64,000 nucleotides of DNA. It comes from JBKCUI01 sp052161625 (lineage in GTDB: Bacteria; Planctomycetota; Planctomycetia; Pirellulales; Pirellulaceae). Of this stretch, positions 54,535 to 64,000 are shown piece after piece. Location of the stretch: NCBI GenBank assembly GCA_052161625.1, contig CP197412.1; one strand, written 5' to 3'. Each line of letters begins with the position of its first letter. Position 1 is the first letter of the stretch. Under the pieces are notes generated by a model, which was not told the origin of the DNA, did not search any database, and saw only the letters and a program-made list of their open reading frames with translations. The translations under genes and the position numbers were made by a program.

Positions 54535-55599
54535 CTATCGATAGATGCTCTTTGCGTCGGGAGAATCATCGAGTGTAGCGATGGTTGCATCAGGAAACTC
54601 CCATCCTTCCGCAGGGGGCGCGATCCCAAACGCTTGATGATATTCGCGTTGATGTTTTTCTATCCACAATTTTGTTTTGAATGTGGAGTCACCTGGCCAG
54701 TATGTGTCAGAATGTCGGACTCGATTTCTCGCCAATTCGAAATCTTCTTTGCCGGCTGCAGCGATAGCGAGATTGGTCCAAGCTGCCTTATTGGTGGGAT
54801 GGCGGTCGGCTACCTCCTGCCATTCTCGCTCTGCTAGATCCCATCGTCCCTGCTTTGCAAAACCATTTCCTTTGCGTACCTGCGACGAGCCGATCCAAAA
54901 CCAAGGAAGATCGATCATCGCTTCGGTGCGAATGGGGCTCGAGGCAACCAACTCCCAAGCTGCACGCGACGAAGCCATCAAGACTCGACCGTCATTTCCC
55001 GGTATGTGGTAACCCAAATCGAAGTACCGTTTCTCTGCCGATGGCAAATCGAAGTGGAGCGTCTTTTCCGCAACGCGCTGTCCCGATGCGACGTCGGTGA
55101 TGGTCCAGTGGGTCACGACATACTCGGGTATCTTCTTTTCGCCGAAGAGCATGGTCTTCAATGTTTTTCGCTTCGGTGCTTCATCTTGTTTCAACCTTGC
55201 ATTGACAATGTTTCCTTGCAAGATGAAGTCCGCTCCTACCGTTCTGGCGGCGCCGATGGTCGCGGAATCGTTCGGTTGCGAGTCGTAGGATACGAGTTGA
55301 ATCAAACTCACGCGTTCCAATTCGGCTGGATGGATGGCGAGGAGATTGGCGGCTTGGTCCGGTTCGGTCGATTGCAATGCGAATTGGAGTTTCGATGCAG
55401 CTTCTTGAAGGTCCGCGTTGAGCATGTCATTGGTCCGCTGAGCCCGCGATGCGATACCCACGGGGCCCACAGCAACCTTGACTGGGCCCGGGCGAGGAAC
55501 CAACGCAGCTTGCCATGTGTAGATGGGAGCGGACATCTTGCAGCCAGCTCCAGCGAGGAGCAAACAACCGAAGTAGGCAAGGAAAGTAATTCGATTCAT
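54535..55599 (-). CDS. Lipoprotein with C-terminal TPR-like segment, function unknown
   Basis: 354 aa. Signal peptide with lipobox LAGAGC; the lipidated cysteine is C20, so it should be membrane-anchored outside the cytoplasm. The middle part (GADFILQGNIVNARLKQ and YVVTHWTITDVASGQRVAEK) resembles domains that assemble outer-membrane-associated lipoproteins such as CsgG-like folds; this is only a visual impression. Near the C-terminus, GRWDLAEREWQEVADRHPTN followed by WTNLAIAAAGKEDFELARN is TPR-like. The open frame extends 36 codons upstream into the neighbouring gene; ATG 55599 gives the signal peptide. Confidence 0.7.
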   Translation of the reverse strand: MNRITFLAYFGCLLLAGAGCKMSAPIYTWQAALVPRPGPVKVAVGPVGIASRAQRTNDMLNADLQEAASKLQFALQSTEPDQAANLLAIHPAELERVSLIQLVSYDSQPNDSATIGAARTVGADFILQGNIVNARLKQDEAPKRKTLKTMLFGEKKIPEYVVTHWTITDVASGQRVAEKTLHFDLPSAEKRYFDLGYHIPGNDGRVLMASSRAAWELVASSPIRTEAMIDLPWFWIGSSQVRKGNGFAKQGRWDLAEREWQEVADRHPTNKAAWTNLAIAAAGKEDFELARNRVRHSDTYWPGDSTFKTKLWIEKHQREYHQAFGIAPPAEGWEFPDATIATLDDSPDAKSIYR

Positions 55600-55607
55600 C
55601 TTAGTGC

Positions 55608-56069
55608 TTAAAACGGTCGAAAACCGAATCCATAAAAAAGCGAGTAGAGAATCGCCAGGAAGTAATAGGCAACCAGGAGGAGTGCGATACAACCCACTGT
55701 TCTCCAAAAGGACAACTGTCCGTGAATGACATCAAGGACGGATGCAACTCCGTTTCGATAACGTCGCAGCGACTGAATGGCTTGAAATAGTTTCCACGTG
55801 GGAACGGCATACATCAAAATCGAAAACCCGAAGTAGATCGTGACAAAAAACAAGCCACCTATTCCTCTTGCGTTGGCGAAGCGGAATGCCAGAAATTGCA
55901 CCAATGGAACGATCGTCCAAAACGCTGTTATGAGAACTCCGAGGATAGCGACTAAGATTTGCCACCGCAAAAGGGATTTGAACGTAGCCCCCATCTCTTT
56001 CGTATCGGATGAGCTGAGCCCGGGAATCTCCGAGCCCGATGAATGGGAATGATATGGGTTGACGCTCAA
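55608..56069 (-). CDS. Membrane protein with three to four helices, unknown function
   Basis: 153 aa. Hydrophilic N-terminus (about 35 residues, Ser-rich) followed by hydrophobic segments: ILVAILGVLITAFWTIVPLV, IGGLFFVTIYFGFSILMYAV and RTVGCIALLLVAYYFLAIL. No known family recognised. The start is placed at TTG 56069, which has GAGGA 7 bases upstream and gives MSVNPYHS; a TTG at 56099 also opens the frame. It lies 8 bases before the lipoprotein gene and 45 after the secreted-protein gene. Confidence 0.6.
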   Translation of the reverse strand: MSVNPYHSHSSGSEIPGLSSSDTKEMGATFKSLLRWQILVAILGVLITAFWTIVPLVQFLAFRFANARGIGGLFFVTIYFGFSILMYAVPTWKLFQAIQSLRRYRNGVASVLDVIHGQLSFWRTVGCIALLLVAYYFLAILYSLFYGFGFRPF

Positions 56070-56114
56070 TGCGAGTTCCTCTTCTGGCCTGGTGTGCAAG
56101 GTCCCGTTTCTTCG

Positions 56115-57332
56115 CTAGTAACGACCTCGCGACAAGGGATTCGAGGCTTGTTGAGGATTGGTTCCCGGTGGGGTTTGCCCCGAAGGACCAGGGGCCGATA
56201 GATGGTTCGATGCGGTCCCCTTGTACTCGATCCAAAGCAACGCGTCGTTTCGTTGTCCGACCGGCGGGATGATGCGATTGATGCCGAACAAAGTGGGAGG
56301 GTTCCCGACCAACGAGTTGTCGACGGGCCCAGATGGCGTTGCCACGACACCGCATGAAAGCAAAAGGACTTGATCGGTTGGCCAAACAAATCGTTCACGT
56401 AGACGCCACGAGACGACTTGAGGCACTTCGATCTGCACGCTCTGTACTTGGTTAGGAGCTAGCGGAAGATCGATCTTGACCGGATTGAGCCTCTCGACTT
56501 GGTCGATCTCGCACTGAAGCAAAAGATCCGCAGAGCGCCCATCCAAACTAAGTAAAGGACTTACTTGAAGTTTAAAGCCCTCACGAATTTCATCGGTTAC
56601 AGGTTGGTAGGGTGGAAATGCGACAGCTGGATTACGGACAAATTCCTTGAGGTAATTGCGAGAGCGGAGTTGTTCCATATGTTGCAATTGGCCGTTGTAA
56701 AGCGGAATCTCGACGGCTTGCAATTCGCGTGCATCGGAACGTTCTCGCAGTTGTGCTAAGAAAATCGCTCCATTCTCCTTTGGCATCAACCAAGCGGAAA
56801 CGCCAGCGGAATCCGATGGTACTGACCGCATCAATCCGAATGCTCTGGAACGCCAGTTCGGGTTGGAGATCGTGATGATGCGAAGTCCAAAGATCTGAGG
56901 TTCGCTGGTCCCATTGACAAACTTTTCGTAAATGGCCGCAACTTTCCTCTGCATCTCCGGTGTGTGGTAGACGCGCAGCGTGTCCTTGTCGCCACTCAAA
57001 ACCCCAAACGGCTCGTGAAACCAAGCATCGCTACCCGTCTCGCGAATGATCCAATCCACTAGCCATTGCTGTGGTTTGTCCATTCCCTTGACGTTTTTCG
57101 TAAAGGGGCGAATGTCATACTCCACCCACTGTTGTCCCGCATTTTTGGGAAGCGTGAAGTCTTGCAATGCCTTGGGAGCGGCATTCGGCTGCGGGCTGCC
57201 CGGACTCTCCAGCGAGGGAATCACTGGAGATGCGGATGGGGAAGCGGTTGTGGCCGGAGGAGGACTTTCCTGCGCTGTCGCGATCGTGACAAATGCCATC
57301 GACAAATACACGATCGAAAGGAGAGTTCTCAT
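56115..57332 (-). CDS. Secreted protein of unknown function
   Basis: 405 aa. Signal peptide MRTLLSIVYLSMAFVTIATA with likely cleavage before QES, then a Pro/Ser/Thr-rich linker (about 22-50). The mature part begins WVEYDIRPFTKNVKGM and continues LVDWIIRETGSDAWFHEPF and LRVYHTPEMQRKVAAIYEKF. That last strand-helix pattern resembles the small N-domains of planctomycete secretin-type proteins. There is no secretin pore domain, so the relation is uncertain. The C-terminus is Pro/Gly/Ser-rich. The frame is open up to 57518, but ATG 57332 is chosen for the signal peptide. Confidence 0.65.
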   Translation of the reverse strand: MRTLLSIVYLSMAFVTIATAQESPPPATTASPSASPVIPSLESPGSPQPNAAPKALQDFTLPKNAGQQWVEYDIRPFTKNVKGMDKPQQWLVDWIIRETGSDAWFHEPFGVLSGDKDTLRVYHTPEMQRKVAAIYEKFVNGTSEPQIFGLRIITISNPNWRSRAFGLMRSVPSDSAGVSAWLMPKENGAIFLAQLRERSDARELQAVEIPLYNGQLQHMEQLRSRNYLKEFVRNPAVAFPPYQPVTDEIREGFKLQVSPLLSLDGRSADLLLQCEIDQVERLNPVKIDLPLAPNQVQSVQIEVPQVVSWRLRERFVWPTDQVLLLSCGVVATPSGPVDNSLVGNPPTLFGINRIIPPVGQRNDALLWIEYKGTASNHLSAPGPSGQTPPGTNPQQASNPLSRGRY

Positions 57333-57469
57333 ACGAACCTGTCGAATTCTAGCGCTGCCCAGGAGCATCCTTGCTCTCTCCCCTTTTCTATCGTCCCATT
57401 GGATCACGGATTCCGACTGTCTAGTGCAATGGCTGCACTCGACATCGTCGATAGCAAATCGCCGCTCCA

Positions 57470-57488
57470 AGGCCAATAGCAATGGCCT
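57470..57488 (-). other. Weak hairpin at the end of the 2112-aa gene
   Basis: On the - strand, AGGCCA and TGGCCT form a 6-bp stem around a 7-base loop, overlapping the TAG stop. No T-run follows. The 154-base gap before the next gene also holds AGTGCA/TGCACT at 57423-57439. Neither is a convincing terminator. Confidence 0.25.
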
Positions 57489-60400
57489 ATCGCTTCGGCG
57501 GAGCAGCTTCACGGACAACCGCTCCCAAATCGGGATGAAGGACTAAAAGGGCGAACCGCTCTACATTTTCGAGCTCACCGACACTCACTGTTGTGTAGTC
57601 GAACCGACCGCGCAGATCGGTATACCCGTCCTTGTAGAAACGCACCGTCCCATCCATCCCACGAGCATACACCTTCACATAAGCTCCTTCGACGGGACGT
57701 GTCCCTCCCTTCTGCAACACTTGGACTTGCCCCGCATTGCTAGCGAATTGCGTTCGCAGGGAATGGGAATACATCAGTAGGGTTCGCGAGACACCACCAG
57801 AGACAACTTCTAGCATCAAGTTGGAATTTCGAAACTCGTGGGGAATGGAAATAGCATGGGTTCCCCACCGCGATTCCTTTTGGACGGTGATGCGATCCTT
57901 CCGATTCGATTCGATTCGACTCCAAGGTTTGCTTTCCCCACTTTGAAAGGGATAGCGGCTGAATTGCAACTCGACATCCATGGGGTAAAAGCGAATTTCG
58001 AACGAATCCACGTTGCGGTATTGCACCGAAACGGAGTTCCCGTCTTCCAGCAATTCCAACGAAGGTTCGGACTCGGATTGCGTTGCCAAGGCCGTTTCAC
58101 GGTCGCCAAAGAGAATGCGTTCCGACGTACTTTCCGAGCTCCTCAACTCGGACTCGCTGGCGAGCTCCATGCCGGTTTCCAAGGAATCTCGCTGCGCTAT
58201 GTGGCGGCGCATTTGTCGGAACAGAGTCTCCCATCGACCATGTGGGTAGTCGATGTACCTCGAAGCAATTTTGCTCGCTGATGGGTAATCCCTCGTTATG
58301 ACTGCCAAATACGCTTCCATGTAGTCGATTTGCATCTCGGCTCTAGGCTCTGCTTGTGCCAGTGCAACGCGATCCACCTTTTGAAACATCGCCATGGCCT
58401 CGTCGATGCGATTCTGTAATAGGAGGTAGTACACCATGCTCAATCGATCCATGGGCGCGAGATTCGATTGATAGGTGATCTTCTCTAGAACTTGATCGTA
58501 TTGAACCCGAAACGCGTCGTTTAAGATTTGCGTTTTTTCGCCCAGTGGATGAAATCGAGCCAGCACGAGAGGACGAAAGTCGAAGTGCTCAAACACCATT
58601 CTGGATTCAGCATCGATATCGACAAGATCAGAATGGAAGAAGGGTAATCCGTACTGGATCCAGTCGGTAGCACCGTTCAAGTGTTCGCGAATCCGATCTC
58701 GATCATCATGCTTCCATCCATAGGCCCACACCCTCGGGTCAAACGCACCCAATTCCCGCAAAACTTGAATGCACTTCGCGAAGAAGTCCTTATCGCTCAG
58801 CCTCCACAAGATGAGCTGCAAATCTGTTTTGTGAAGGTTGCAATCTTTGAGGTATGCGAGAACTTGCTCCGGGCTTCCCCAAGCAGCGACGTACGACCAT
58901 TCGGATTGATCGATATCACTTGGAACTGCTTCGACGCGTAGGTTGATTTCCTTTGCGGATCCTGCACTTTTTCCATCTTGGCTAATCTGAGCTCCCAACA
59001 TATTAAATTCGCCGGCCATGGGCATATAAAAGAGGGAGTTCATTTCTTGGATACCAAATGGAGCGATTTCTACATCGCTGGCAGTGAGAAACTTGGCTTT
59101 CGCCAATGGGAGAGCGCCGCTCGGCAATTGCTGTAGAATCTGCCCCTTCCACGGAGTCGGATTAGGATTGGAAACGACGCTCCTCAGTCGATAAATCCAA
59201 CCGCGCACCAAAGGCTTTTCCCCCCAAGGCTTGTTCGGATCGACTGTCTGAGAGACGGAATAGATCTGCTGGCTCAGCAAGACGCTTCCTGCCTCCTTCT
59301 CGCTTTCGATCGAATGGATTCCTTTCGCAAAGAGGATTGCGGGGGTCGGTGATTCGATTCGCCATTCGTTTTCGATAACTTGAAACGTCGCGCCGGTCTG
59401 CTCGAAAGGTAAATCGAGCATCGCCAACGCCATAAGAGCGGACGTTCCGGTCTCGGTCGCTTGTTCAAAATGGAGCGGCAGCCTTGCACCTCCATCGGAA
59501 AAACTCGAAAGAAGTTCGATCCAGAATGAATTGGGCGTAATGAGGGAAGGCTTTTGTTCCTGCAGTGGAATCTGTAAGTAGTGAGTCTCTGCCCATTTTC
59601 GGGTCGACTCCATCGCTTCGTATCCCCTTGCCAATTGGTCCTTTAAACGCAGTTCGACCTCTGCTAGTTCACGGCGAGCCGAACGACTTCGATTTGCCTT
59701 CATCTCCTTGTCCTTCGATTCATCGCTCTTGATCGCGATCTTTTCGTCCATTTGGAAATACATGTCGCTTCGGCCACTGCTCCTTCCAATCGGGCCGTTG
59801 GACCACTGAAGGGCTGGATCCAGAAAATCCATATTGTTGGCATTACGATCCATTGCTTCGGATTTGTCCAATCGCATCGCAGTCATAAAGACTCTGTCTA
59901 GTCGATCCGTAGGAATTGGATGCGTTTCAAGCCATTCTCGCATCCAACGAAGCAATCGAGGCCTCTCCTCTGGAATGCGATGAGCAAGCAACACCTTTTC
60001 CGCAGCATTTAGCTGCATCATTCGCCATGGCTCGAGGTATTTTGACAAATCCTTTTCGAGCAAGTAGTCGTCGATAAATTGGTGCACAGACTTGTTCCGA
60101 ACGAAAGGACGGACCACTGCATCGAAAAAGGGACGGTCATGTCGATACAGGAACAGATTGGTTTCGTGGGAAGCAAGTTCCGTGTAATGCTTCTTCTTTT
60201 CTTCAAGCGATAGATTGTGCCATTTCAGAAGCGGGGACCAACGATTCAACAAAGATTCCGTCGGCAGTAGTCCTCTATAAATACTGGCAACGTCTTGGAG
60301 CGAGGCGACAATTTTGATTCGAGTTCCCTGCGCATCGGCAATCTTGATCGTTTCATTAGCGTTTACAATCTGTGTCGATTTTTTCTCTGCATATCGCTTG

Positions 60401-63400
60401 CTCGTTTCCAGAGTGGCTGCCAGCCGACGATCAATCGTCGATACCGTGGAATGAGGCAATGCAATCGTCACACTCGCAGTATTCCATTCATCGACAACCA
60501 CGATTGTAAGTTGGCTAAAGTCCTTTATTGCCTCCAACGGAACATCCAATTCCCCTTGCGCTCCTAACTTCAAATTGCCAGCCAAGTAGCTTGGAGATTT
60601 GAGAAACTCGTATTCGGCAATTCTCCCCGCTGAAATTGGTCCTGCAGCCTCTTTTTTCGCATCTTCGGCGGCAGCCTGCGGTGAAGCGGGCGCGAGCGAT
60701 GGCAAATCCTGCCCCGCTTCTGGTAATTGTGTTTCGTTGTTTGTTTTTGTTACTTCCCATGGTTGGAGGAGCATGCTCGGTGTAGGCAGCATGCTGCCTG
60801 GATAGAACTTTGAGTTTCTGCGATCCAGGACGTATTGGTATTCTTCATCGAGCTTGAGTGCGGAAAGAAAGAGGCTTGTTGCGTAAGGTACGACTTGCGA
60901 TCTCGGACTCGTCCCAGTGCGTCGGAGGGAAGCGAGAGGACTGGAGGATGGTAAGTAGGTCGAAGCTAGGATATGAACTCGTGCTGCAGGGGTCGCGTTA
61001 TCCACTTGGAGGTGAACTCGCTCCTGATCGATCGAAGGTGTTTGAATGCACGTAAGCTTGGGGACGGAGGATTCCGCGATCCACTCCGATGAGGCGACAA
61101 CACCATCCTGCGAAATTCCTTGGCTAACGGTGATCTCAGTCGATTGCTTCCCAATGTGATCGGTGAGGAGGTAGCGGCCCGGCGCTAAGGGCTTTCCTGT
61201 CAGCTTGTTGTTGTTGAGCGTTAGACTCTCCGCTATGTGCCGAATCGTTTGCCCGAATCGAATTTCCTTCAACTCGAATCTCGGAATATTGGACAAGCCG
61301 AAGGAGACTATTGGGTTCTCGGTTACGATCGGCAACTCCAAGCTGTCGTGTGATGATAAATGAAGCTTGGCTGGCCAATCCGGCGCGATCGGCCCGATCG
61401 GGATGGTCCGTGCTTCCATGCCAGGCATAGACGCTTGTATCGAGATCACATTCGGAAGCGCACCGAGTCGAACAATTCCATTCTCATCGGTCGCCAATCG
61501 AAATCGGGCAGGCTGGGAGATACCGGTTTGTTTACAAAGAATATCAAGAGGCTGCCGCCCAATCGGTTCACCATTGCGACCTTTAACCTCCAGCAAAAAG
61601 CCATTTGGTGTTTTGCGAACAAATGCATCTGGAATTTGTGCGAGCTCTGAGGTTTGATTGAGAAAGACCTCCATGCGGTCGGATACATCTACATACGTAT
61701 CGTTCGATAGCTTCTTGATTCTTCCTTTCAGTTCCAATTCCACTTTTGTCAGTCGTGGAGGAATCATGAGGGATGGAAGCCATTCTTCATCGTTGGAGAG
61801 GTGGGGAATGACCAACTCCTGCACCGATTCGATTCCGTCTTGGTCGATCGAACGGATTTCCAATCGAGCTTGGTCAAGCTGCGAAACGGTCGACAACTGT
61901 CCGTTGCAGTAAAGCGTCGGGCGAATCGCGAGGCGTGGCTTCGCACCCGTTAGCATTTGTTGGGGATCCCCGAGCAAAGCGCATCGAAGCGAGTAGGTTT
62001 CCGCGGCATGTCGAAATGACTCGCGCGTCGCGAAATCCCCTCGCGACAATATGAGCCGCTCGACCTTATCTTCATTCGAGAAGGGGATAACGATATTCCC
62101 ATCTTTGTCTGGGAAAAACTCGCGTTCTCCAAACCAAGCTGTCGCTGTAGGGGCATGTTTTCCGTCTTGATCGAAAACACGGACGATATGCCCCATGTCG
62201 CTCGAGGAATGCAGTCCAACCAATCCACCTTTTTGAATCAAAGCTCGGCAGCGACGCCCCGATGCGAGCAGATCGACGGCCCAAATCCCCTCACCCTCAA
62301 GCTCAGGAAGAAGAATATCCTCGCGGTGCAATCGGTCGCTTGGTTCGGTATAGTTCATGGATTTTTCAGCGTTCGGCGCTAATCCATCCAACTCGATTCC
62401 TGCATGAATACCCTCCATCGTTCGGAGCAATATTTCTTTAGCATTTAGTTTGTAGATCTTTACGGTGACTTTGGGGGTGTTCTTGAACCAAACGCTGAGC
62501 CGAACCTGATCTGGGCCTCGAAACACATTCGGATTGTTCTCTGCAAAATGAAGATCAATCCTGTTTTGAATATCTCTTTGTTGCGAAGGCGAAAACTTTG
62601 CATAGTGAACCTTGCTATCACCTATACCAAACAAGATCGATGTGCGAGCTTGCGTTGTTTGGAGATAATCTCGATCCAACCATTTCGAGAACTTTTCGAG
62701 CGGTTCTCCCTTTCGAAAGAAGTGTTGCAAGAAACGTTCGATGAGCGAGATATCCTCGCCGATAGGTGGAAGTAAGCAAGATTCGCGAAAGTCGACGTCG
62801 AATCGAACGGGAAAGGTGTTCTGGTTTTCCTCGCGTAAGTCCAGACGGCAAATGGGCCTAGTATTCGGAATTGCTAAATAACTTAGGAAGCGATCCAGGT
62901 CATAGTTTTCCGACTTTTCGTCCAAGAGCAATTGCTGATATAGGACACTGGCCTTGAGACTATTCTGAGAAGGAGGAAGATGGGAAACAAATTCCCAAAG
63001 CTCCCCGAGGTGTTTGCTCCGAACCTTTGGGTTGTCCAGGGATTCGTAGTCGATCGGACGGATGCAGCGAAGTCGTGCTTCTATAAATGCCGAGGACTCG
63101 TGCAACTTTGGAACAAGTTGCGAAAGAGCATCGAGTTGTTCGGCGCTCAGCAATCGATGGATGGACGCCCATCCAAAACCATTCGACTGGGGATGAGATA
63201 ATTCCTCCGCTAGGACTTCGACCAAACCTGGAATGTCGGTTCGTCGCAACGCACCGATCCAATCGACCTTGTCCATCCGCGATCGAAGCAAGCCCAATGA
63301 AAGGAGAGGGGTGGGATCCTCAATATGCGTATAACGGCTTTCTTCATAGAACCGCTTCAATCGATCAGCAAGCTGCAACTCACCTTCATTCACTTCGGTC

Positions 63401-63825
63401 GAGAGCTTTGCCGCTTCATCTTTCTGCGGGGCGGGATGGCTCAATTGCAAGCCATGATTTTGCTCAAGAAAGCGTTTGGTCGCATCCGGATTGCGGGAGT
63501 ACTCGAGCAAGTACTGTCGAAACTCCAGCTTGCTACGAAGAGGAGTCGAACCGAGCTTTTCTCCCCATTCGTTGAGGTAGGCACGACTCTCGTCGATTCG
63601 GCCCGTAGTTTGGAGGTGGAGACAATGAAAAAAGAAATAGTTTTCCGTGCCGGGTATTAGCTCGCTAAGCAGTTTGGCTCTGTCCTCTGACAAGGCAAAA
63701 CGCTCCCGAAACCTCTGCTCCGTCCGGTCGTCAGCTAGAGTCCTGACGGGAAACCAACCAAGCCCGAGGGCGAGCAAGCCCGCTGTCGACAGGAGGTGCC
63801 AAACTGGATTGCGTCGCAGGAGCAT
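57487..63825 (-). CDS. Giant exported protein (2112 aa) of unknown function
   Basis: Signal peptide at 1-31 (HLLSTAGLLALGLGWFPVRT then LADD). Residues about 35-420 and 1790-1880 are helical and TPR-like. Residues about 430-970 look like successive beta-sandwich domains (RVFDQDGKHAPTATAWFGE; NGEPIGRQPLDILCKQ). The middle (about 1050-1560) is mixed with long charged helical parts (DEKIAIKSDESKDKEMKANR). The end has a carboxypeptidase-regulatory-like or MG-like domain (VQVLQKGGTRPVEGAYVKVY; YTDLRGRFDYTTVSVGEL). The overall plan recalls alpha-2-macroglobulin-like bacterial proteins, but I found no CxEQ thioester, so this is a weak analogy. ATG 63825 has GAAAGG upstream. It leads a - strand run of four exported or membrane proteins. 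Confidence 0.8.
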   Translation of the reverse strand: MLLRRNPVWHLLSTAGLLALGLGWFPVRTLADDRTEQRFRERFALSEDRAKLLSELIPGTENYFFFHCLHLQTTGRIDESRAYLNEWGEKLGSTPLRSKLEFRQYLLEYSRNPDATKRFLEQNHGLQLSHPAPQKDEAAKLSTEVNEGELQLADRLKRFYEESRYTHIEDPTPLLSLGLLRSRMDKVDWIGALRRTDIPGLVEVLAEELSHPQSNGFGWASIHRLLSAEQLDALSQLVPKLHESSAFIEARLRCIRPIDYESLDNPKVRSKHLGELWEFVSHLPPSQNSLKASVLYQQLLLDEKSENYDLDRFLSYLAIPNTRPICRLDLREENQNTFPVRFDVDFRESCLLPPIGEDISLIERFLQHFFRKGEPLEKFSKWLDRDYLQTTQARTSILFGIGDSKVHYAKFSPSQQRDIQNRIDLHFAENNPNVFRGPDQVRLSVWFKNTPKVTVKIYKLNAKEILLRTMEGIHAGIELDGLAPNAEKSMNYTEPSDRLHREDILLPELEGEGIWAVDLLASGRRCRALIQKGGLVGLHSSSDMGHIVRVFDQDGKHAPTATAWFGEREFFPDKDGNIVIPFSNEDKVERLILSRGDFATRESFRHAAETYSLRCALLGDPQQMLTGAKPRLAIRPTLYCNGQLSTVSQLDQARLEIRSIDQDGIESVQELVIPHLSNDEEWLPSLMIPPRLTKVELELKGRIKKLSNDTYVDVSDRMEVFLNQTSELAQIPDAFVRKTPNGFLLEVKGRNGEPIGRQPLDILCKQTGISQPARFRLATDENGIVRLGALPNVISIQASMPGMEARTIPIGPIAPDWPAKLHLSSHDSLELPIVTENPIVSFGLSNIPRFELKEIRFGQTIRHIAESLTLNNNKLTGKPLAPGRYLLTDHIGKQSTEITVSQGISQDGVVASSEWIAESSVPKLTCIQTPSIDQERVHLQVDNATPAARVHILASTYLPSSSPLASLRRTGTSPRSQVVPYATSLFLSALKLDEEYQYVLDRRNSKFYPGSMLPTPSMLLQPWEVTKTNNETQLPEAGQDLPSLAPASPQAAAEDAKKEAAGPISAGRIAEYEFLKSPSYLAGNLKLGAQGELDVPLEAIKDFSQLTIVVVDEWNTASVTIALPHSTVSTIDRRLAATLETSKRYAEKKSTQIVNANETIKIADAQGTRIKIVASLQDVASIYRGLLPTESLLNRWSPLLKWHNLSLEEKKKHYTELASHETNLFLYRHDRPFFDAVVRPFVRNKSVHQFIDDYLLEKDLSKYLEPWRMMQLNAAEKVLLAHRIPEERPRLLRWMREWLETHPIPTDRLDRVFMTAMRLDKSEAMDRNANNMDFLDPALQWSNGPIGRSSGRSDMYFQMDEKIAIKSDESKDKEMKANRSRSARRELAEVELRLKDQLARGYEAMESTRKWAETHYLQIPLQEQKPSLITPNSFWIELLSSFSDGGARLPLHFEQATETGTSALMALAMLDLPFEQTGATFQVIENEWRIESPTPAILFAKGIHSIESEKEAGSVLLSQQIYSVSQTVDPNKPWGEKPLVRGWIYRLRSVVSNPNPTPWKGQILQQLPSGALPLAKAKFLTASDVEIAPFGIQEMNSLFYMPMAGEFNMLGAQISQDGKSAGSAKEINLRVEAVPSDIDQSEWSYVAAWGSPEQVLAYLKDCNLHKTDLQLILWRLSDKDFFAKCIQVLRELGAFDPRVWAYGWKHDDRDRIREHLNGATDWIQYGLPFFHSDLVDIDAESRMVFEHFDFRPLVLARFHPLGEKTQILNDAFRVQYDQVLEKITYQSNLAPMDRLSMVYYLLLQNRIDEAMAMFQKVDRVALAQAEPRAEMQIDYMEAYLAVITRDYPSASKIASRYIDYPHGRWETLFRQMRRHIAQRDSLETGMELASESELRSSESTSERILFGDRETALATQSESEPSLELLEDGNSVSVQYRNVDSFEIRFYPMDVELQFSRYPFQSGESKPWSRIESNRKDRITVQKESRWGTHAISIPHEFRNSNLMLEVVSGGVSRTLLMYSHSLRTQFASNAGQVQVLQKGGTRPVEGAYVKVYARGMDGTVRFYKDGYTDLRGRFDYTTVSVGELENVERFALLVLHPDLGAVVREAAPPKR

Positions 63826-63930
63826 AGTCGCGAGCCTTTCGATTGCCTAGAAAACGGAGAAGGAAATTTGCGGCAGAGATGACCAGAAAGCATACTTCCC
63901 AGACGAAGCGGGGGCGGAACAGGTTCCCGA

Positions 63931-63963
63931 AAATCGGAAAGGGGGCAACCGTCTTTCCGATTT
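63931..63963 (-). terminator. Perfect 11-bp inverted repeat near right edge
   Basis: AAATCGGAAAG (63931-63941) and CTTTCCGATTT (63953-63963) are exact reverse complements around an 11-base loop. On the - strand the 3' arm ends in TTTT, so it probably terminates a - strand gene lying beyond the right edge. The rest of 63826-64000 shows no gene. Confidence 0.5.
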
Positions 63964-64000
63964 AGACATTGCTCAGGAACGATGGCGGTAGGCGCGAACT

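Noticed and set aside
57487..63825. Alpha-2-macroglobulin assignment for the 2112-aa protein
   Set aside because: There is only a general impression of repeated beta-sandwich domains; no CxEQ thioester and no bait-region or lipobox start were found.
1..64000. tRNA, rRNA, CRISPR, transposase or integrase genes
   Set aside because: No gap exceeds about 300 bases, no regularly spaced identical repeats were seen, and no translated frame resembles mobile-element proteins.

Overview
The window looks like chromosomal DNA of a planctomycete, most likely of the Pirellulaceae/Rhodopirellula group. The evidence is two enormous secreted proteins with planctomycete-style type I dockerins and GEVEDY domains, one of them starting with the planctomycetal LExRxLMAAD-type N-terminal motif. 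Other signs are a sucrose-phosphate synthase / amylosucrase / phosphatase operon, a circularly permuted ATP-grasp / alpha-E pair, menaquinone genes of futalosine-pathway type, frequent TTG/GTG starts and tightly overlapping genes. No tRNA, rRNA, CRISPR array, insertion sequence or phage gene was seen.

Left part (1-28.5 kb, + strand): two tandem, collinear, paralogous giant genes. The first is cut by the left edge (about 3390 codons remain); the second is complete (6054 aa). Both combine PPC-like beta-sandwiches, beta-helix-like stretches, a recurring module of about 55 residues (xDGxxFxI...FEFD...GN...), a GEVED domain, cadherin-like arrays, a dockerin and an acidic tail. The 6054-aa protein also carries a matrixin-type zinc-protease motif near its N-terminus. 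Each gene is followed by a strong hairpin.

28.5-34.3 kb (mostly - strand): an overlapping operon hpt / glycosyltransferase / GT4 glycosyltransferase / LarA-like protein, then a small divergent membrane protein and a TerC-family membrane protein with an intrinsic terminator in its leader.

34.4-41.8 kb: a four-domain S1 RNA-binding protein, then a quinone operon (ubiE/menG, ubiX-like, ubiA-like, mqnE). Converging on it is the - strand group TlpA-like thioredoxin, pdxA, speD. pdxA/speD share an ATGA overlap, and speD overlaps mqnE tail to tail.

42.0-49.4 kb: a + strand run of CP-ATP-grasp, alpha-E, SDR, GT4 and a metal ABC permease fused to a DtxR-like domain; then yqgE/algH (-) and pdxH (+), the latter with an inverted-repeat-rich leader.

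49.4-64 kb (- strand): a sucrose cassette (SPS with HAD domain, amylosucrase, stand-alone SPP) that can make sucrose and convert it to alpha-glucan plus fructose. To its right lies a run of four envelope/exported proteins: a 2112-aa exported protein, a secreted protein, a membrane protein and a lipoprotein.

Domain assignments are by eye from motifs. Start codons were re-chosen where ribosome-binding sites, overlaps or family length argued against the longest frame.
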